From the NCBI RefSeq assembly GCF_910594005.1, contig NC_057824.1, forward strand, positions 24,207,314-24,271,313: a DNA stretch of 64,000 nt, given 5' to 3'. Shown one piece after another: positions 1-9,673 of the stretch. The stretch comes from Cervus elaphus. Taxonomy: Eukaryota > Chordata > Mammalia > Artiodactyla > Cervidae. The first letter of the stretch is position 1; each line of letters starts with the position of its first letter. The translations under genes and the position numbers were made by a program. The notes below the pieces were generated by a model. The model saw nothing but the letters and a program-made list of their open reading frames with translations. It did not search any database and was not told where the DNA came from.

Positions 1-884
1 CCCCGACCTGGGATGTCCCCTTCTCCATCCCCACACCCCTCCCATCCCCGGGCTCAACCACGCTCTCGCCGTGTGCTGACCTGCCCTGTCCTAAAGCTTC
101 CTCGTCTCCCCCCTCCCAGCCTCCCACAGCACGCTCTCCGAGGACACCGACTGTGCTGGACCCTCGCCTGGTGCTTTGGGGACACGGCTTTTCTCGGCCT
201 GTGTCCCGTGGGACGTGGCATTGTGATGCCCAACCCCGGTGACTCAGGGTCGGCTCCTGCCCAGCTGGAGAGAGGACCCACTGCCTGCTCTGCGGACCGA
301 CCCCTCCCTCGGTTCCCCGGGTGGATGTCAGCCCCGCTCAGCCACCGCGGCTCTGGCAGGTGGGCGGGCGCCCGGGGGCCGCTGCTGAATGCCCGGGAGC
401 CCTGAGGCATTCCCAAAGGACACTGCAGACAGCCGTGGCCAAGGCTGGGGCGATGGATGAGGCGGCCACATATCTGCCTGCCCAGGTCCCTTGTGGCCTG
501 GGGGGAAAGCACATCTCCACGCTGCTCTCCTAGCAGGACCGGCTCCAAGGATGCCTGTGAGCATCATCCAGCCTGTTCATTCCCAAAGCGCGACCACTGG
601 AAATTCTCGGCAGCTGCCTTCTGTCTCTGGGACTTACTGGTTTGCACTGACTGTTTTGGCCGAGGCCAAAGCTAGGCCTGGCCAGATGCACTCTTTCGCG
701 AGTAAAGAGATGACGATATACACTAACGGAGGAGGGGCGGGGCCATGGCCTGGACCACATTTGCCTTTTTGCCTCCATTTCCTGTTTGTTTGTTTTTTCC
801 ACTACATATAAATCTGTCACTTAATCCCATGGGCAGGTCCTGAGTTTATGTTGTGATTACTAAATTTGGGGTGCACACTCTTCT
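1..884. other. Unassigned GC-rich sequence at left edge
   Basis: No gene is recognised here. Reading frames are open on both strands simply because the sequence is GC-rich, and none resembles a known protein. In human the gene left of DEXI is CIITA, on the same strand as CLEC16A, so this could be CIITA 3'UTR or downstream flank. No poly(A) signal or coding similarity was seen to confirm that, so the link to CIITA is synteny-based inference only. Confidence 0.3.
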
Positions 885-1150
885 GGATAGCTAATGCATC
901 ACAAGCCACCCTCAAAACGTAGTGCCTTAAAACAGCACCGACATTTATTCTGCCCTTAAACATCTGTCTTTTGGGCAGGGCTTGGCGGGGACTGCTCGTC
1001 TCTCTGCCCGGCTCCAGGTCAGCCTGGCACCTGATGCTGACTGGGGGCCTCGGTACCTCTAAGGATGTGGGGCGGGGGCCTCTCCATGTGGGGGCTTCCT
1101 CACGGCCTGGAGGCTGGGTTGAAGGGTGATCATGCCATCAGGAAGAGAGG
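885..1150. repeat. Ancient interspersed repeat, family not named
   Basis: The sequence has the layout of an old mammalian MER-type repeat: a 'gtgccttaaaacagca' start, a 'ttttgggcagggcttggc' segment and a 'cacggcctggaggctggg' segment. Divergence is high. The family assignment is not certain from reading alone. Confidence 0.4.
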
Positions 1151-2120
1151 TTGGGAGGGGGAGACAGAGACCACGGTGAGAAATCGTGTCCTTTTTGTAA
1201 GCCAGCCTTGGTTGTCATGCAGCATCACTTCTGCCATATTCTACGGCCAGTTGACCAGGACCCTTGCTCTCCTCCCCTCCCCAGACCCCTTCAGCCTCCC
1301 ACCCCCACTCACCCACCCAGCCCAACACACACAGCAGAGTCCACTTTGGCTCCAGTCCTATCTTTGGGGAAAGGATTTTCTCTACGGCTTCCTACCCTTC
1401 ATTGGAAAATTCATGACTCGGCAGTCAACAAGGCTGAAGCACTGTGAGCTTTACCCTGTATTTTCCTCTGCCTCTGCCCCGCCACTCTATCCTGGGAGTC
1501 GCTGCTTAGCTGAGCTGGCATTGGGCCCTGGCCATGGCGAGCCTGGAAGGGACCTGGAAGCTTTGCTGTCTACAAAGAGAACTGCCAGGTTGGTTGGTGT
1601 TTTTCACTGGAGCGTGGCTTGCTCGGTCAGAAACCCTGATTTGGGACAGCTTGGCTCTCTCCTGGTAGCTGTGGGAGCTGCCTGTGCCCTAGTCTGGTTG
1701 CCTGGCTTCCAGATTCTCCCCCTCTTCCCAGCAAGTAGGGGTTGAGGGTCAAGAATGTCAGAGGGATTCTGATCGTGCTGTCTGGCTGGACGTCCTGGCA
1801 GAAGGGTGGTGCCTTCCGCCTTAGGGGAAGCCCCCTAAGGAAGGAAGGCCCCACACGCCGTGGGGGCTAAGGGCCTCTGGCCTTGTACCGGGGCATCACC
1901 CCTCACGGGGTCCCTGCACGTGTGGGCTTTGTGGACTCCACGGGACTCCCACATGTGCAACCATAGGAAGAATCTCCTTCTGATCCAGGCATCTATAGCA
2001 CCCTTCAATCAGGCGAGGTGGGCATGATCATCCCCACTGCTTTTGATCTGTTCACAGGTGACAAAATGAGATCAGAGGCTATAATTATTCATAGTGACGA
2101 CTTTAAATGAGAGATGTGTG
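1151..2120. other. No gene seen; unassigned intergenic sequence
   Basis: The 226-codon open frame that crosses this stretch has no recognisable domain and begins inside an old repeat. No RNA gene or clear repeat copy was recognised. It is probably unique intergenic sequence between CIITA and DEXI, or intron of DEXI if the distal DEXI 3' exon lies further left. Confidence 0.4.
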
Positions 2121-2336
2121 CGTGGATGGGTCTTCAGTCATGCCTGACTCCTTGTGACCCCACGGATTGTAGCCCACCATGCTCCTCTGTCCATGGGATT
2201 TCCCAAGCAAGAATACTGGGGTGGGTTGACATTTCCTCCTCCAGGGGATCTTCCTGACCCAGGGATGAAACTCATGTATCGTGCATCTTCTACATTAGCA
2301 GGCAGATTCTTTATCACTGTGCCACCTGGGAAGTCC
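2121..2336 (-). mobile_element. Bov-tA-type SINE, reverse orientation
   Basis: Reverse-strand copy of the tRNA-derived ruminant SINE. It contains the core 'gtccatgggatttccca' and 'aagaatactgg', and ends with 'gccacctgggaagtcc', the reversed tRNA-like head. Several point changes make it a moderately old copy. Confidence 0.9.
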
Positions 2337-2360
2337 TATTTATTTTTTAAGGCATTTAAA

Positions 2361-2384
2361 TTGTGTGTGTGTATATATATATAT

Positions 2385-2420
<36 letters not shown>
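2361..2420. repeat. (TG)n/(TA)n microsatellite
   Basis: A short TG run passes into an AT-dinucleotide array that continues up to the next SINE. Such arrays are length-polymorphic and often misassembled. Confidence 0.95.
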
Positions 2421-2429
<9 letters not shown>

Positions 2430-2550
2430 CAGTCGCTTAGTCATGTCTCTTTTTTTTTAATGTCTGACTCTTTGCGATCCCGTGGACTGTAACCCACCAA
2501 GGCTCCTCTGTCCATGGGATTTCCCAAGCAAGAATACTGGAGCTGGTTGC
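2421..2550 (-). mobile_element. Bov-tA SINE, left part, split by the retrovirus
   Basis: Reverse-oriented SINE starting 'gttgttgttcagtcgctt'. It breaks off after 'ggagctggttgc' at the left LTR and resumes at 5565 with 'gttgccatttccttctcc', the expected continuation of the SINE consensus. A T-rich stretch at about 2448-2460 interrupts it. Confidence 0.9.
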
Positions 2551-2894
2551 TGTTAGGAAACGCCGCGGGAGGAAAAAAGCCGCCTCTAAGGACCGGTGGT
2601 AAAGGCCTTTATTAAGCGTCGCTCTCAGGCAGAACTCCTGGGGGCAGGTGAGTGAGGAGACAAAGGGAGTCTGCGAGGTATGAGGGGTGGGGAGGGGTTT
2701 TATAGTCCGGGCAGGCATCCAGGCCAGGTCTTTTCATATAAGGAAGAAAGCGCGGGCTACAGCGGTGGTCAGTGTCCGAGGGCTCTATGTTGGTACCTGA
2801 TTGGACCAGGCTGCAGGGGGCCAGCCCCTGGAAGTTTAGCCAGCCTCCGGAATTTGCCTTGCAGCACTTTCCCGGGGCATGCCCCGAACTTTCA
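2551..2894 (-). repeat. 3' LTR of the endogenous retrovirus
   Basis: Direct repeat of 5221-5564. Read on the minus strand it starts TGAAAGTTCGG and ends TTTCCTAACA. It has a TATA box (minus-strand CTATAAAACCCCTCCCC, about 2690-2707) and a poly(A) signal AATAAA at 2609-2614. The other LTR keeps both, so both mark the U3-R layout. Confidence 0.93.
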
Positions 2895-3239
2895 TCCCGG
2901 CCTTTTTGTTATAGGACAAGGGGCGCCGGTTCTCTCTGGCTATTTCCTGCTGAACGGGGGTGATGAGGGGTAGGGGCCAGCCGGGACGAAAGGTCAGCTT
3001 ATGCAGGATTGTGAAGTGGGTCTATGTCTTTTTGATTGAGTCGAGTATAAGCTGTTAGGAGCATGGCCCGTCCGGTCGCAGCCTGTGCTATTTCTTGGAC
3101 CCATTGAGTCTGGTCCAGAGGGGGCTTTCTTGGAGCTGTCTGCGCCTTTGTTCCAGGCCTGATGGTTGGGGCCGATGGGGGATGTGGAGATGCCAGTCGA
3201 TGTCCAGGGCCGTAGCCACCTGCTGGGAGATCTGTGAGA

Positions 3240-3240
<1 letters not shown>
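2895..3240 (-). pseudogene. Residual 3' proviral sequence, product unknown
   Basis: Sequence between the 3' LTR and the AT microsatellite. A purine-rich stretch next to the LTR (minus-strand AACAAAAAGGCCGGGA, about 2895-2910) is a plausible degenerate polypurine tract. The open frame here could not be matched to a known retroviral domain. It may be the tail of env or an unrelated leftover. Confidence 0.5.
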
Positions 3241-3296
<56 letters not shown>

Positions 3297-3297
3297 A
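3241..3297. repeat. (TA)n array followed by poly(T)
   Basis: About 19 TA units run directly into a run of about 17 T. The array lies inside the proviral interior, between the protease remnant and the 3' remnant. Confidence 0.95.
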
Positions 3298-3668
3298 GAG
3301 AGGAGTAGGGCCGGAGGGGATGACCAGAAAGGAGTGGGTAAATAGGCAGGAATCTAATTGACAGGGTGGTGGTTGGGTTTGGAGCGGACATGAGGGTTGG
3401 CCGTCAATGCCCATAACCGAAACCTGGGAAGGACGTAAAGTGTCCCCGAAAGAGGGAAGGACCGAATAGGTAGCCCCCGCATTAACCAGACTTTACCCGT
3501 TACCTGGAGCATTACCCTGGGCTTGGCTTGGGTTATCGGGGTTCCCGAGTCTGGGCGGCGTCAGCCATCGTCGAAGCTCAGCAGCTCGAAGGCCGGAGGA
3601 GGGCAGGAGGTCTCCCTGGGGTGCTCTGGTCCCCGGTCCCTAGAGGTCAGGGCCCGAGAGGCCTGGGG
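3298..3668 (-). pseudogene. Retroviral protease remnant
   Basis: On the minus strand one frame contains LVNAGATYSVLP (about 3456-3491), which matches the region around the retroviral aspartic-protease active site, normally D-T-G-A. The catalytic Asp is replaced by Asn and the Thr by Ala (codons at about 3475-3483). A stop codon lies just upstream in this frame. The fragment follows directly after the nucleocapsid sequence, as expected for gag-pro order. Confidence 0.65.
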
Positions 3669-3953
3669 ACAGTCACTAGCCCAGTGTCCTCACTGTCTGC
3701 ACAACGGGCATGGCTTGGAAGGAGGCCGCGGATTGGGGCACATCTTGGCCCAGTGTCCTTCTTGGCCGCACTTGAAGCAGGCCCCTGGAGGAGGGTTTTG
3801 GGACCCCGAGCCCGCCGCCAGCCGCAGGGCCGCTACTAAGGCCTGGGTTTGTTGGTTTAGGAGGCTTGCCTGAAATTCGGCCTCTTGCTTGAGCCTTGCC
3901 CATTGGCTGGCCTCAGCAGTTTCTTCACGGGCGTTATAAACTTTAAAGGCCAT
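3669..3953 (-). pseudogene. Retroviral nucleocapsid (gag NC) remnant with two zinc knuckles
   Basis: The minus-strand frame from 3953 encodes the end of capsid and then nucleocapsid. A complete knuckle CFKCGQEGHWAKMC (C-X2-C-X4-H-X4-C) lies at 3738-3779. A second one at 3669-3710 has the same C-X2-C-X4-H-X4-C spacing but an in-frame TGA at 3690-3692, so the product would be truncated. Nucleocapsid binds and packages viral RNA. The stop and the frameshift to the capsid piece show the gene is dead. Confidence 0.88.
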
Positions 3954-4234
3954 TTTTACCAGGTCTCGAATAGGGGTCTGAGGGCCGTCCTCGGCCTTGG
4001 CCAGTTTTTTTTTCGGATGTCAGGTGTGGATTGGGAGATAAAATGATTGGCCAAGGTAGCTGCCCCAATGGGGGACTCAGGGGACAGTCTGGTGTATTGA
4101 ACAAGGGCCTCAGTCAGCCGATTAAGAAACATGGCTGGGTTTTCGTCGGGCCCCTGAGTCACCTCATCTAGTTTGAGGAGGTTTACTACCTTATGAGAGG
4201 ACGTTTCCATCCCATCGAGGAGACACTCTATCAT
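3954..4234 (-). pseudogene. Retroviral capsid (gag CA) C-terminal remnant
   Basis: The minus-strand frame includes the stretch QGPDENPAMFLNRLTEAL, typical of the conserved C-terminal capsid segment (major homology region area) of class I retroviruses. The frame shifts near 4010, where a run of eight T (plus strand) is the likely slip site, and the nucleocapsid frame takes over at 3953. Upstream, the sequence jumps directly from the proline-rich region to the capsid C-terminus, so most of the N-terminal capsid domain is deleted near 4235-4250. Confidence 0.85.
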
Positions 4235-4829
4235 ATAGCGTACCCGCAGCTGGCCGCCACCCCCTTCCTGGTAGTTCTAATCAGGGTCGGTGTCAGGAAC
4301 TGCCTGAGCTCCCGGGGGGCGCTCGGGGGAGGGGAGGCTCCTGGAGGGTTGCTATGGGAGCGAGTGTGGGAGCTAACCGGAGAAAAGGGGGGAGTGACGG
4401 GAGAAAGGGGAGGATACAAGATAGGGTTAAGGGCCGGAGAATCTGGGGCCGGCGGTGAAGCCTCAGGGGCGGGAACAGGAACAAAAGAGGCCGGAGTAGG
4501 GTTAGAGGGGGAGAGGTTAGGAGGGGCCGGAGAGGAGGGGGAGGGGCGAGAGCGCAACGCCCAAAAGGCCTGAACATAGGGGTCTCAGACCATTTTCCCG
4601 TTCTCCGGCAGTAATTATCTAAATCACGGAGGACGTCAAAGTCTAGTGTCCCTGTGGCTGGCCATTGTGAGCCATTATCTAGGGAATACTGAGGCCAGGC
4701 CTGTGAGCACAGAAAAGTGAGCTGCTGGGGGCGGATATCTCTCTTTAGCCTTAGAGTCTGCAGGTTAGCCAGCAGGCACTCTAAGGGGGTGGAGTATTGG
4801 GGATCGGGTTTGGAGGCTGTCGATCCCAT
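4235..4829 (-). pseudogene. Retroviral matrix and proline-rich gag remnant
   Basis: The likely gag start is the minus-strand ATG at 4829, giving MGSTASKP, with the glycine at position 2 that is needed for N-myristoylation of matrix. About 85 residues of matrix-like sequence follow. The frame then shifts by one base near 4577-4597, and a proline-, serine- and threonine-rich region continues in the other frame to about 4240, like the segment between matrix and capsid in gamma-type gag. The upstream ATG at 4994 is in frame but lies in leader sequence and is less likely to be the start. Confidence 0.8.
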
Positions 4830-5200
4830 GGCGACCACGGGGCGTGGAGGCAACCCCCGCTGTCCGAACGTCTTCGGACGAGTCAAGGGCAGCCGGAGGT
4901 CCGTGTAGTCGCAGGGAACGTCTTCCTCACGACCACAGGGACCCAGAAAGGCCGAAGCCGGAGGTCTACTTAGCTGCTGGGGACGTCTCTCCACCAGCTG
5001 GTGACCGGGGGGGCCCAGTAAGTGCGCACTCGTTACGGGGCCCTAGGAGGTGGTCGTTAAGGACTGCAGGCCCCAAAGCCGAAGGGACTTACTCCGTATC
5101 CTACCGTCCGGGGTGTTGGTCAGCCGCCTGGGTCCGAGGCTTCCGCGGCGGTGGAGCTCGAGGGGGCCTCAACGGCAAGTGCCGGGGGCCCTCACCTCGG

Positions 5201-5218
5201 GCCCCACGTTGGGCGCCA
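5201..5218 (-). other. Retroviral primer-binding site, tRNA-Lys(1,2) type
   Basis: Two bases from the 5' LTR, the minus strand reads TGGCGCCCAACGTGGGGC, which is complementary to the 3' end of tRNA-Lys1,2. All 18 bases fit. Class I elements more often use Pro, Gln, Arg, Thr or His primers. Confidence 0.85.
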
Positions 5219-5220
5219 GG

Positions 5221-5564
5221 TGTTAGGAAACGCCACGGGAGGAAAAAAGCCGCCTCTAAGGACCGGTGGTAAAGGCCTTTATTAAGCGTTGCTCTCGGGC
5301 AGAACTCCCGGGGGCGGATGAGTGAGGAGACAAAGGGAGTCTGCGAGGTATGAGGGGTGGGGAGGGGTTTTATAGCCAGGGTCGGCGTCCAAGCCAGGTC
5401 TTTTCATATAAGGAAGAAAGCCTGGGCTACAGCAGTGGTCAGTGTCCGAGGGCTCTATGTTGGTACCTGATTGGACCAGGCTGCAGGGGGCCAGCCCCTG
5501 GAAGTTTAGCCAGCCTCCGGAATTTGCCTTGCAGCACTTTCCCGGGGCATGCCCCGACCTTTCA
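5221..5564 (-). repeat. 5' LTR of the endogenous retrovirus
   Basis: Second copy of the 344-bp LTR, with the same TG...CA ends, TATA box and AATAAA. It is followed on the right by the GTTGC target duplication and then by the rest of the interrupted SINE. Confidence 0.93.
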
Positions 5565-5664
5565 GTTGCCATTTCCTTCTCCAGGGAATCTTCCAACCCA
5601 GAGATCCAACCCACATCTCCTGCATTGGAAGCAGAGTCTTAACCACTGGGCTGCCAGGAAAGTC
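5565..5664 (-). mobile_element. Bov-tA SINE, right part, split by the retrovirus
   Basis: Continuation of the SINE at 2421-2550: 'gttgccatttccttctcc' through 'ctgccaggaaagtc', the reversed tRNA-like head. Joining the two halves with one GTTGC gives one contiguous SINE. Confidence 0.9.
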
Positions 5665-6939
5665 TTGTCCATGCACTTTTAAACACTTGCTTTTCCCTTT
5701 AGGCTTCTTCCCCAAAGAAATGTCTCCCTCCTTCCGCTCCCCCTTTTCTCAGATGTCTTCTGTTCGCACCTCCAGCTTCTCTGGGATTCAGGCCTGATTT
5801 TCAGCTTGGCCATCAGGCCTTTCCCACCACACCCGAGGTGGGTCCTGGCTTGTCAGAGGCTTGTGGACACCAGGAGGGTGCCGAGGTGGGACTCCCACAC
5901 CAGCCCAGCTTGGATAGACCCTCCAAGCCCCAGTGGATCTCCAACTGAGGAGGTCCTGACTCTTCTGCCCTTTTATCAGAGGTTCTGTGTAAGGATTCCC
6001 TTCCCAAATCTCAAAGGAGAAAAAAAAGGCAGGGCCCCCAGGGGTTGGAGTTGCATACATTTTTTAATTGAAAGAAGTTAGCCTCCTAAGTATTGCTTTT
6101 ACAGGTTTATCGAAGTCAAGTATTCATACCACTCACATTTTCAAAAAATATTTCTGGCCGGAGGGGTGGCTGACCCACCCCTGGCACAATGTATCAGTTC
6201 TGGCAACTTGATGGCGAGCAAACAACTTGAAATGAATGAGTCCAAACCCCACCCTCAGCCCCCGAGGTGTTCTTTTCCTTCTGAGTCACTCTCTCGGAAA
6301 TAGTCGCTGCATCTAAGCCCGGCCTCGGGACAGACCCCATAGGGCTTAGAGCTCCACTGGCATCAAACAGAGCTGGGAGTCGCTTTTCTGTATGACGTGT
6401 CCTCTCTCTCCGAAGGTTAAGTGGGGTAAGCAGACGCAGCCGGGGGTGGAAAGCAGGGAGGCTGACTCTGGCTGGGTTCGTGTAAACATCCACTGAGAAG
6501 GCGGAAGGTCAGAAGCCAGGACGAGGCTGTGTGCACGACGCCGCAGGCGGGCGAGGTCTCCGGGCACCCCTGCCTCACCCTTCGGGCAGGGGCACGTGCC
6601 TTCCAGACCTTAGCGTTCCTTCTCAATCTCTCTGTCCCACCGTCCTGGGCCCGGACGGGAACCTCTCTGTTGGCACGGAGCTTTTGAGGGGAGCAGGCCT
6701 GGCAAAGAGGGACAAAGGGGCATTACTAGCATGGAAGCACTGACCTGCCCCCATCCATCAAGAGGTCTGAATTTGGGGAACCACCAGGAACCTCAACCTT
6801 AGGCTGGCAATGCTGTTCTGTAATTTTTTTTTTTCTTTTCTGGACATGGACCATTTTTAAAGTCCTTATTGAATTTGTTACAATATTGCTTCTGTTTGGT
6901 GCTTTGGTTTTTTTGGCCAGGAGATAGGTGAAGTCTTAG
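5665..6939. other. No gene seen; mostly unique sequence
   Basis: No coding similarity or clear repeat was recognised apart from a T-rich stretch at about 6824-6842. By analogy with human, the non-coding 3' exon of DEXI (minus strand) may fall somewhere between here and about 13 kb. A minus-strand ATTAAA near 6063-6069 is a possible but unproven poly(A) signal. Confidence 0.35.
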
Positions 6940-7130
6940 GGCTTCCCTGGTGGCTCAGAGGTAAAGAATCTGCCTGCAGTGCAAGAGATGCAGGAGAGGC
7001 AGGTTCGACCCCTGGAGGAAGAAATGGCAATCCATTCCAGTATTCATGCCTGGAAAATCCCACGGACAGAGGAGCCTGGCGGGCTACAGACCACAGGGTC
7101 GCAAAGAGTTAGGACAGGACTGAGCACAAA
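6940..7130 (+). mobile_element. Bov-tA SINE
   Basis: Forward copy beginning 'gggcttccctggtggctc' (tRNA-like A box) with the B-box region 'ggttcgacccc' and ending 'gactgagcaca'. Confidence 0.92.
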
Positions 7131-7140
7131 AGGTGGGGAA

Positions 7141-7229
7141 TGTGGGATCTTGGCTCCCCGACCAGGGATTGAGCCCGTACCCCCTACACTGGAAGAAGTC
7201 TTAACCACTGGACTGTCACATAAGTCCCC
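7141..7229 (-). mobile_element. CHR-like tRNA-derived SINE fragment, reverse
   Basis: 'ctccccgaccagggattga' followed by 'gtcttaaccactggactg' and 'ataagtccc' is the reversed head of the older cetartiodactyl tRNA-derived SINE. Only the head is present. Confidence 0.7.
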
Positions 7230-7734
7230 TATGATTTTTTATTTAAATATTTTAATGAATGTGTCTGATTTCTAAGCACCAGGCTGGGGAAGCAGTGGTT
7301 TCACCTGGGAGAGGTAGGACTGTCACTCCTGGCAGAAAATCCCCAGGAAGGGCATCTCAGGACCTGAGGAAGGAGGAGAGTAGCTTGCTCAGAGTTGCCT
7401 GGGGTCAGCTGGCTGACATGAGCTCCAGCGAGTGGGCAGGGCTTGGCAGCAGCTCCCACCCTGCCGGGAAGATGCCTGGTCGCCAACAGGAAGGCTGTGG
7501 CCACAGCCAAGCTACCCAGCAGCCCCGCCTGGCCCATCTTCCCAGGCTGTCCTCCCCACCTGGCTCCCCGCGGGTCCTCCTTTCCTGCCCCAGCTCTCTC
7601 TCTGGGTCCACATTCCCACGCCCACCCCCCTAGAGCTCCAAGTCCTGCCCCAGTTCTGAGTCTTACCACCTTTGATGTCAGCCCCGACTACTTCCGCAAA
7701 TGTCATCAAGCATCACATGAAACTCATACATTAG

Positions 7735-7925
7735 GAGCTTCCCTGGTGGGGTTAAGAATTGACCTTCCAACACAGGGGACATGGATTCGATCCTTGCTTG
7801 GAGAACTGAGATTCCACATGCCGTGGGACAAGTAAACCCACATGCTTTGGGCAACAAAGATCCTACGTGCCCCAGCTAAGACCTGATGCAGCCAAATAAA
7901 TAAGGATTAGGAAAATAATAATTTT
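7735..7925 (+). mobile_element. CHR-type SINE with A-rich tail
   Basis: Begins 'gagcttccctggtgg', contains 'tggattcgatccttg' and 'caacaaagatcctacgtgcc', and ends in an A-rich 'ccaaataaataagg' tail. This is the pattern of the CHR-type cetartiodactyl SINE. Confidence 0.8.
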
Positions 7926-8561
7926 TAAAACTTATACATTACTAACATGCACTATTATACATGTAATACATATGTAATAGCACAAGACGTACTCTTGTTC
8001 ATCAGGAGTTACTGATATTTGGGGCAGGACAATTCTCTGACATGGCAGGTGGCTTGTTCTGGGGTGTACAGCAGCATCCTTGGTCCCAAAGGTAACAACA
8101 AAAATGCCCCCTCACCCCATTCCCTAGGGCCACCCAAGGGGGCAGAACTGCTTCCGCTGAGAACCACAATCTCCACACTTTATAGGCAAAGAAACAGAGG
8201 TTCAGACCTGCTTGAAGTTGGGACCTGCCTGAAGTTACTCAACTGTGGGAGGCGAGGCTGGCACGGGAATAGTGACAAAGATGGAGACAGTCACGATCAG
8301 GGCAGTTACCCCCTCCTGAGCTTTCACTCTGCACCATGAGCCCTAGGCAGAGTGTGGGTGCCGCACCCAACCCAGTCCACTCACTCTCCCGAGGCACCCT
8401 AACCTCGCAGCTTCCAGCTGCAGGAACCCGCCTCTTTGCCTGAGGCCTCTCTGCCTCCAGAGCCTGCTTAGGCTCCAGGCTGCAAGTGCAGGCAGAGCCA
8501 ATGTCTTTCCACAGCTGCCTTCCAACTGGTGAAGGCCAGAAAGCTGGGAATCAATACCCCA
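7926..8561. other. No gene seen; possible MIR remnant
   Basis: The only structure noticed is a MIR-like stretch around 8160-8250 ('ataggcaaagaaacagagg', 'ctgaagttactcaactg'). The remainder looks unique. Confidence 0.35.
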
Positions 8562-8768
8562 TTCCCTACGGGCTCAAGTGGTAAAGAATCTGCCTGCAAT
8601 GCAGGAGACTGGGGTTCTATCCCTGGGTTGGGAAGATCTCCTGGAGAACGGAATGACAATCCACTCCAGTATTCTTGCCTGGGAAATCCCATGGACAGAG
8701 GAGCCTGGTGGGCTCCAGTCCATGGGGTCATAGAGTCAGACATGACTGAGAGCCTGACACTTTCACCC
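8562..8768 (+). mobile_element. Bov-tA SINE
   Basis: 'ggtaaagaatctgcctgc' through 'gactgagagcctgacact'. The first bases of the tRNA head are degraded. Confidence 0.9.
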
Positions 8769-8946
8769 TTTCAGTATCCCAGCTCTCGTGTGGCGGCTGG
8801 AGCGACTCAGAGCTATATTCTCCATTACACTGCTTCCCAGAGCTCCTGAGCAGGACTGAGCCCAGGGCCTTGGAGGTGACCTGCTAGACGATACATTCCT
8901 TCTCGGTCTCACTGCCCCACTCCACATTAGTTAATTCCTGGGCATA

Positions 8947-9157
8947 GCATGCTAAGTTGCTTCTGTCGTGTCCAACTCTTTGAGGCCCTATGGACTGTAG
9001 CCCGCCAGGCTCCTCTGTCCATGGGATTCTCCAGGCAAGAATATTAGAGTGGGTTGCCATGCCCACCTTCAGGGGAATCTTCCCGACCCAGGGGAAGATC
9101 TTATGTCTCCTGCATTGGCAGGTGGGTTATTTACCACTAGTGCCACCTGGGAAGCCC
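8947..9157 (-). mobile_element. Bov-tA SINE, reverse
   Basis: 'ctaagttgcttctgtcgtg' through 'gtgccacctgggaagccc'. Confidence 0.92.
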
Positions 9158-9269
9158 CTGGATCACCTTCCAAATAAACAATGTGCACTGGAATTGTTTG
9201 CTCTGGGGTCAGCTCCTGGGGATTGCGCGCCTGAGATGGAGCATCACACGGGTCATTTCTTTCAACCCT

Positions 9270-9360
9270 CCTAACACCCCAGGAGTTAGGTACTATTATG
9301 ATTCCATTTTACAGATGAAGACACTAAGGTTCAGACGGAGTAAGAAACTTTTTAAGGATG
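9270..9360 (-). repeat. MIR fragment, reverse
   Basis: 'ttacagatgaagacactaag' and neighbouring bases match the reversed core of a MIR element ('ttttacagatgaggaaactgag'). Confidence 0.6.
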
Positions 9361-9673
9361 CTCAGCTCTCCAGGACTTTTTCCACTGGAGATTTTAAACA
9401 TTACATAATCTCATGCCTTATGTATGCCCGGGCCTGACCTGGGCACTGGGGACCCTGAGATGAGTGTAGTCTCTGCCTCTGAAACACATCTAGGGAGCAA
9501 CTGCAGCCAAAGGTAACTGACCCAGGAGGAAGCACAGGGAACAGACGGAGCCCAGAGTCTGGGGAAAGGTGTGTATGAAGGACATGCCAGATAGTGGGAG
9601 GACTGGTGACCAGGTCTCAGAACCTCCTGTAGTTGGTTTGGGGTGGAAAAGGGTTGAAGGCTGGTCATGAGTG

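Larger units (their letters stand above)
2546..5569 (-). mobile_element. Deleted class I (gamma-like) endogenous retrovirus
   Basis: A proviral remnant reading on the minus strand. It has two 344-bp LTRs (2551-2894 and 5221-5564) with TG...CA ends, flanked by the 5-bp target duplication GTTGC (2546-2550 and 5565-5569). The interior is only about 2.3 kb. It runs from primer site to matrix, a proline-rich region, part of capsid, nucleocapsid and a trace of protease; reverse transcriptase, integrase and most or all of env are gone. Frameshifts, an internal TGA and a capsid deletion make it non-coding. By hand count the LTRs differ at about 16 of 344 positions, so the insertion is old, perhaps around ten million years (rate-based inference). 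It sits inside an existing Bov-tA SINE. Confidence 0.92.

Noticed and set aside
1..884. Possible CIITA 3' end
   Set aside because: Expected from human gene order, but no CIITA coding text or poly(A) site could be recognised, so no CIITA feature is called.
1065..1745. 226-codon frame near the left edge
   Set aside because: Starts within an old repeat and shows no similarity to CIITA or any recognised family.
6940..7130. tRNA gene suggested by A- and B-box-like sequence in the SINEs
   Set aside because: Bov-tA heads are tRNA-derived, but they are followed by SINE bodies and do not form an intact tRNA cloverleaf. The same applies to all other copies.
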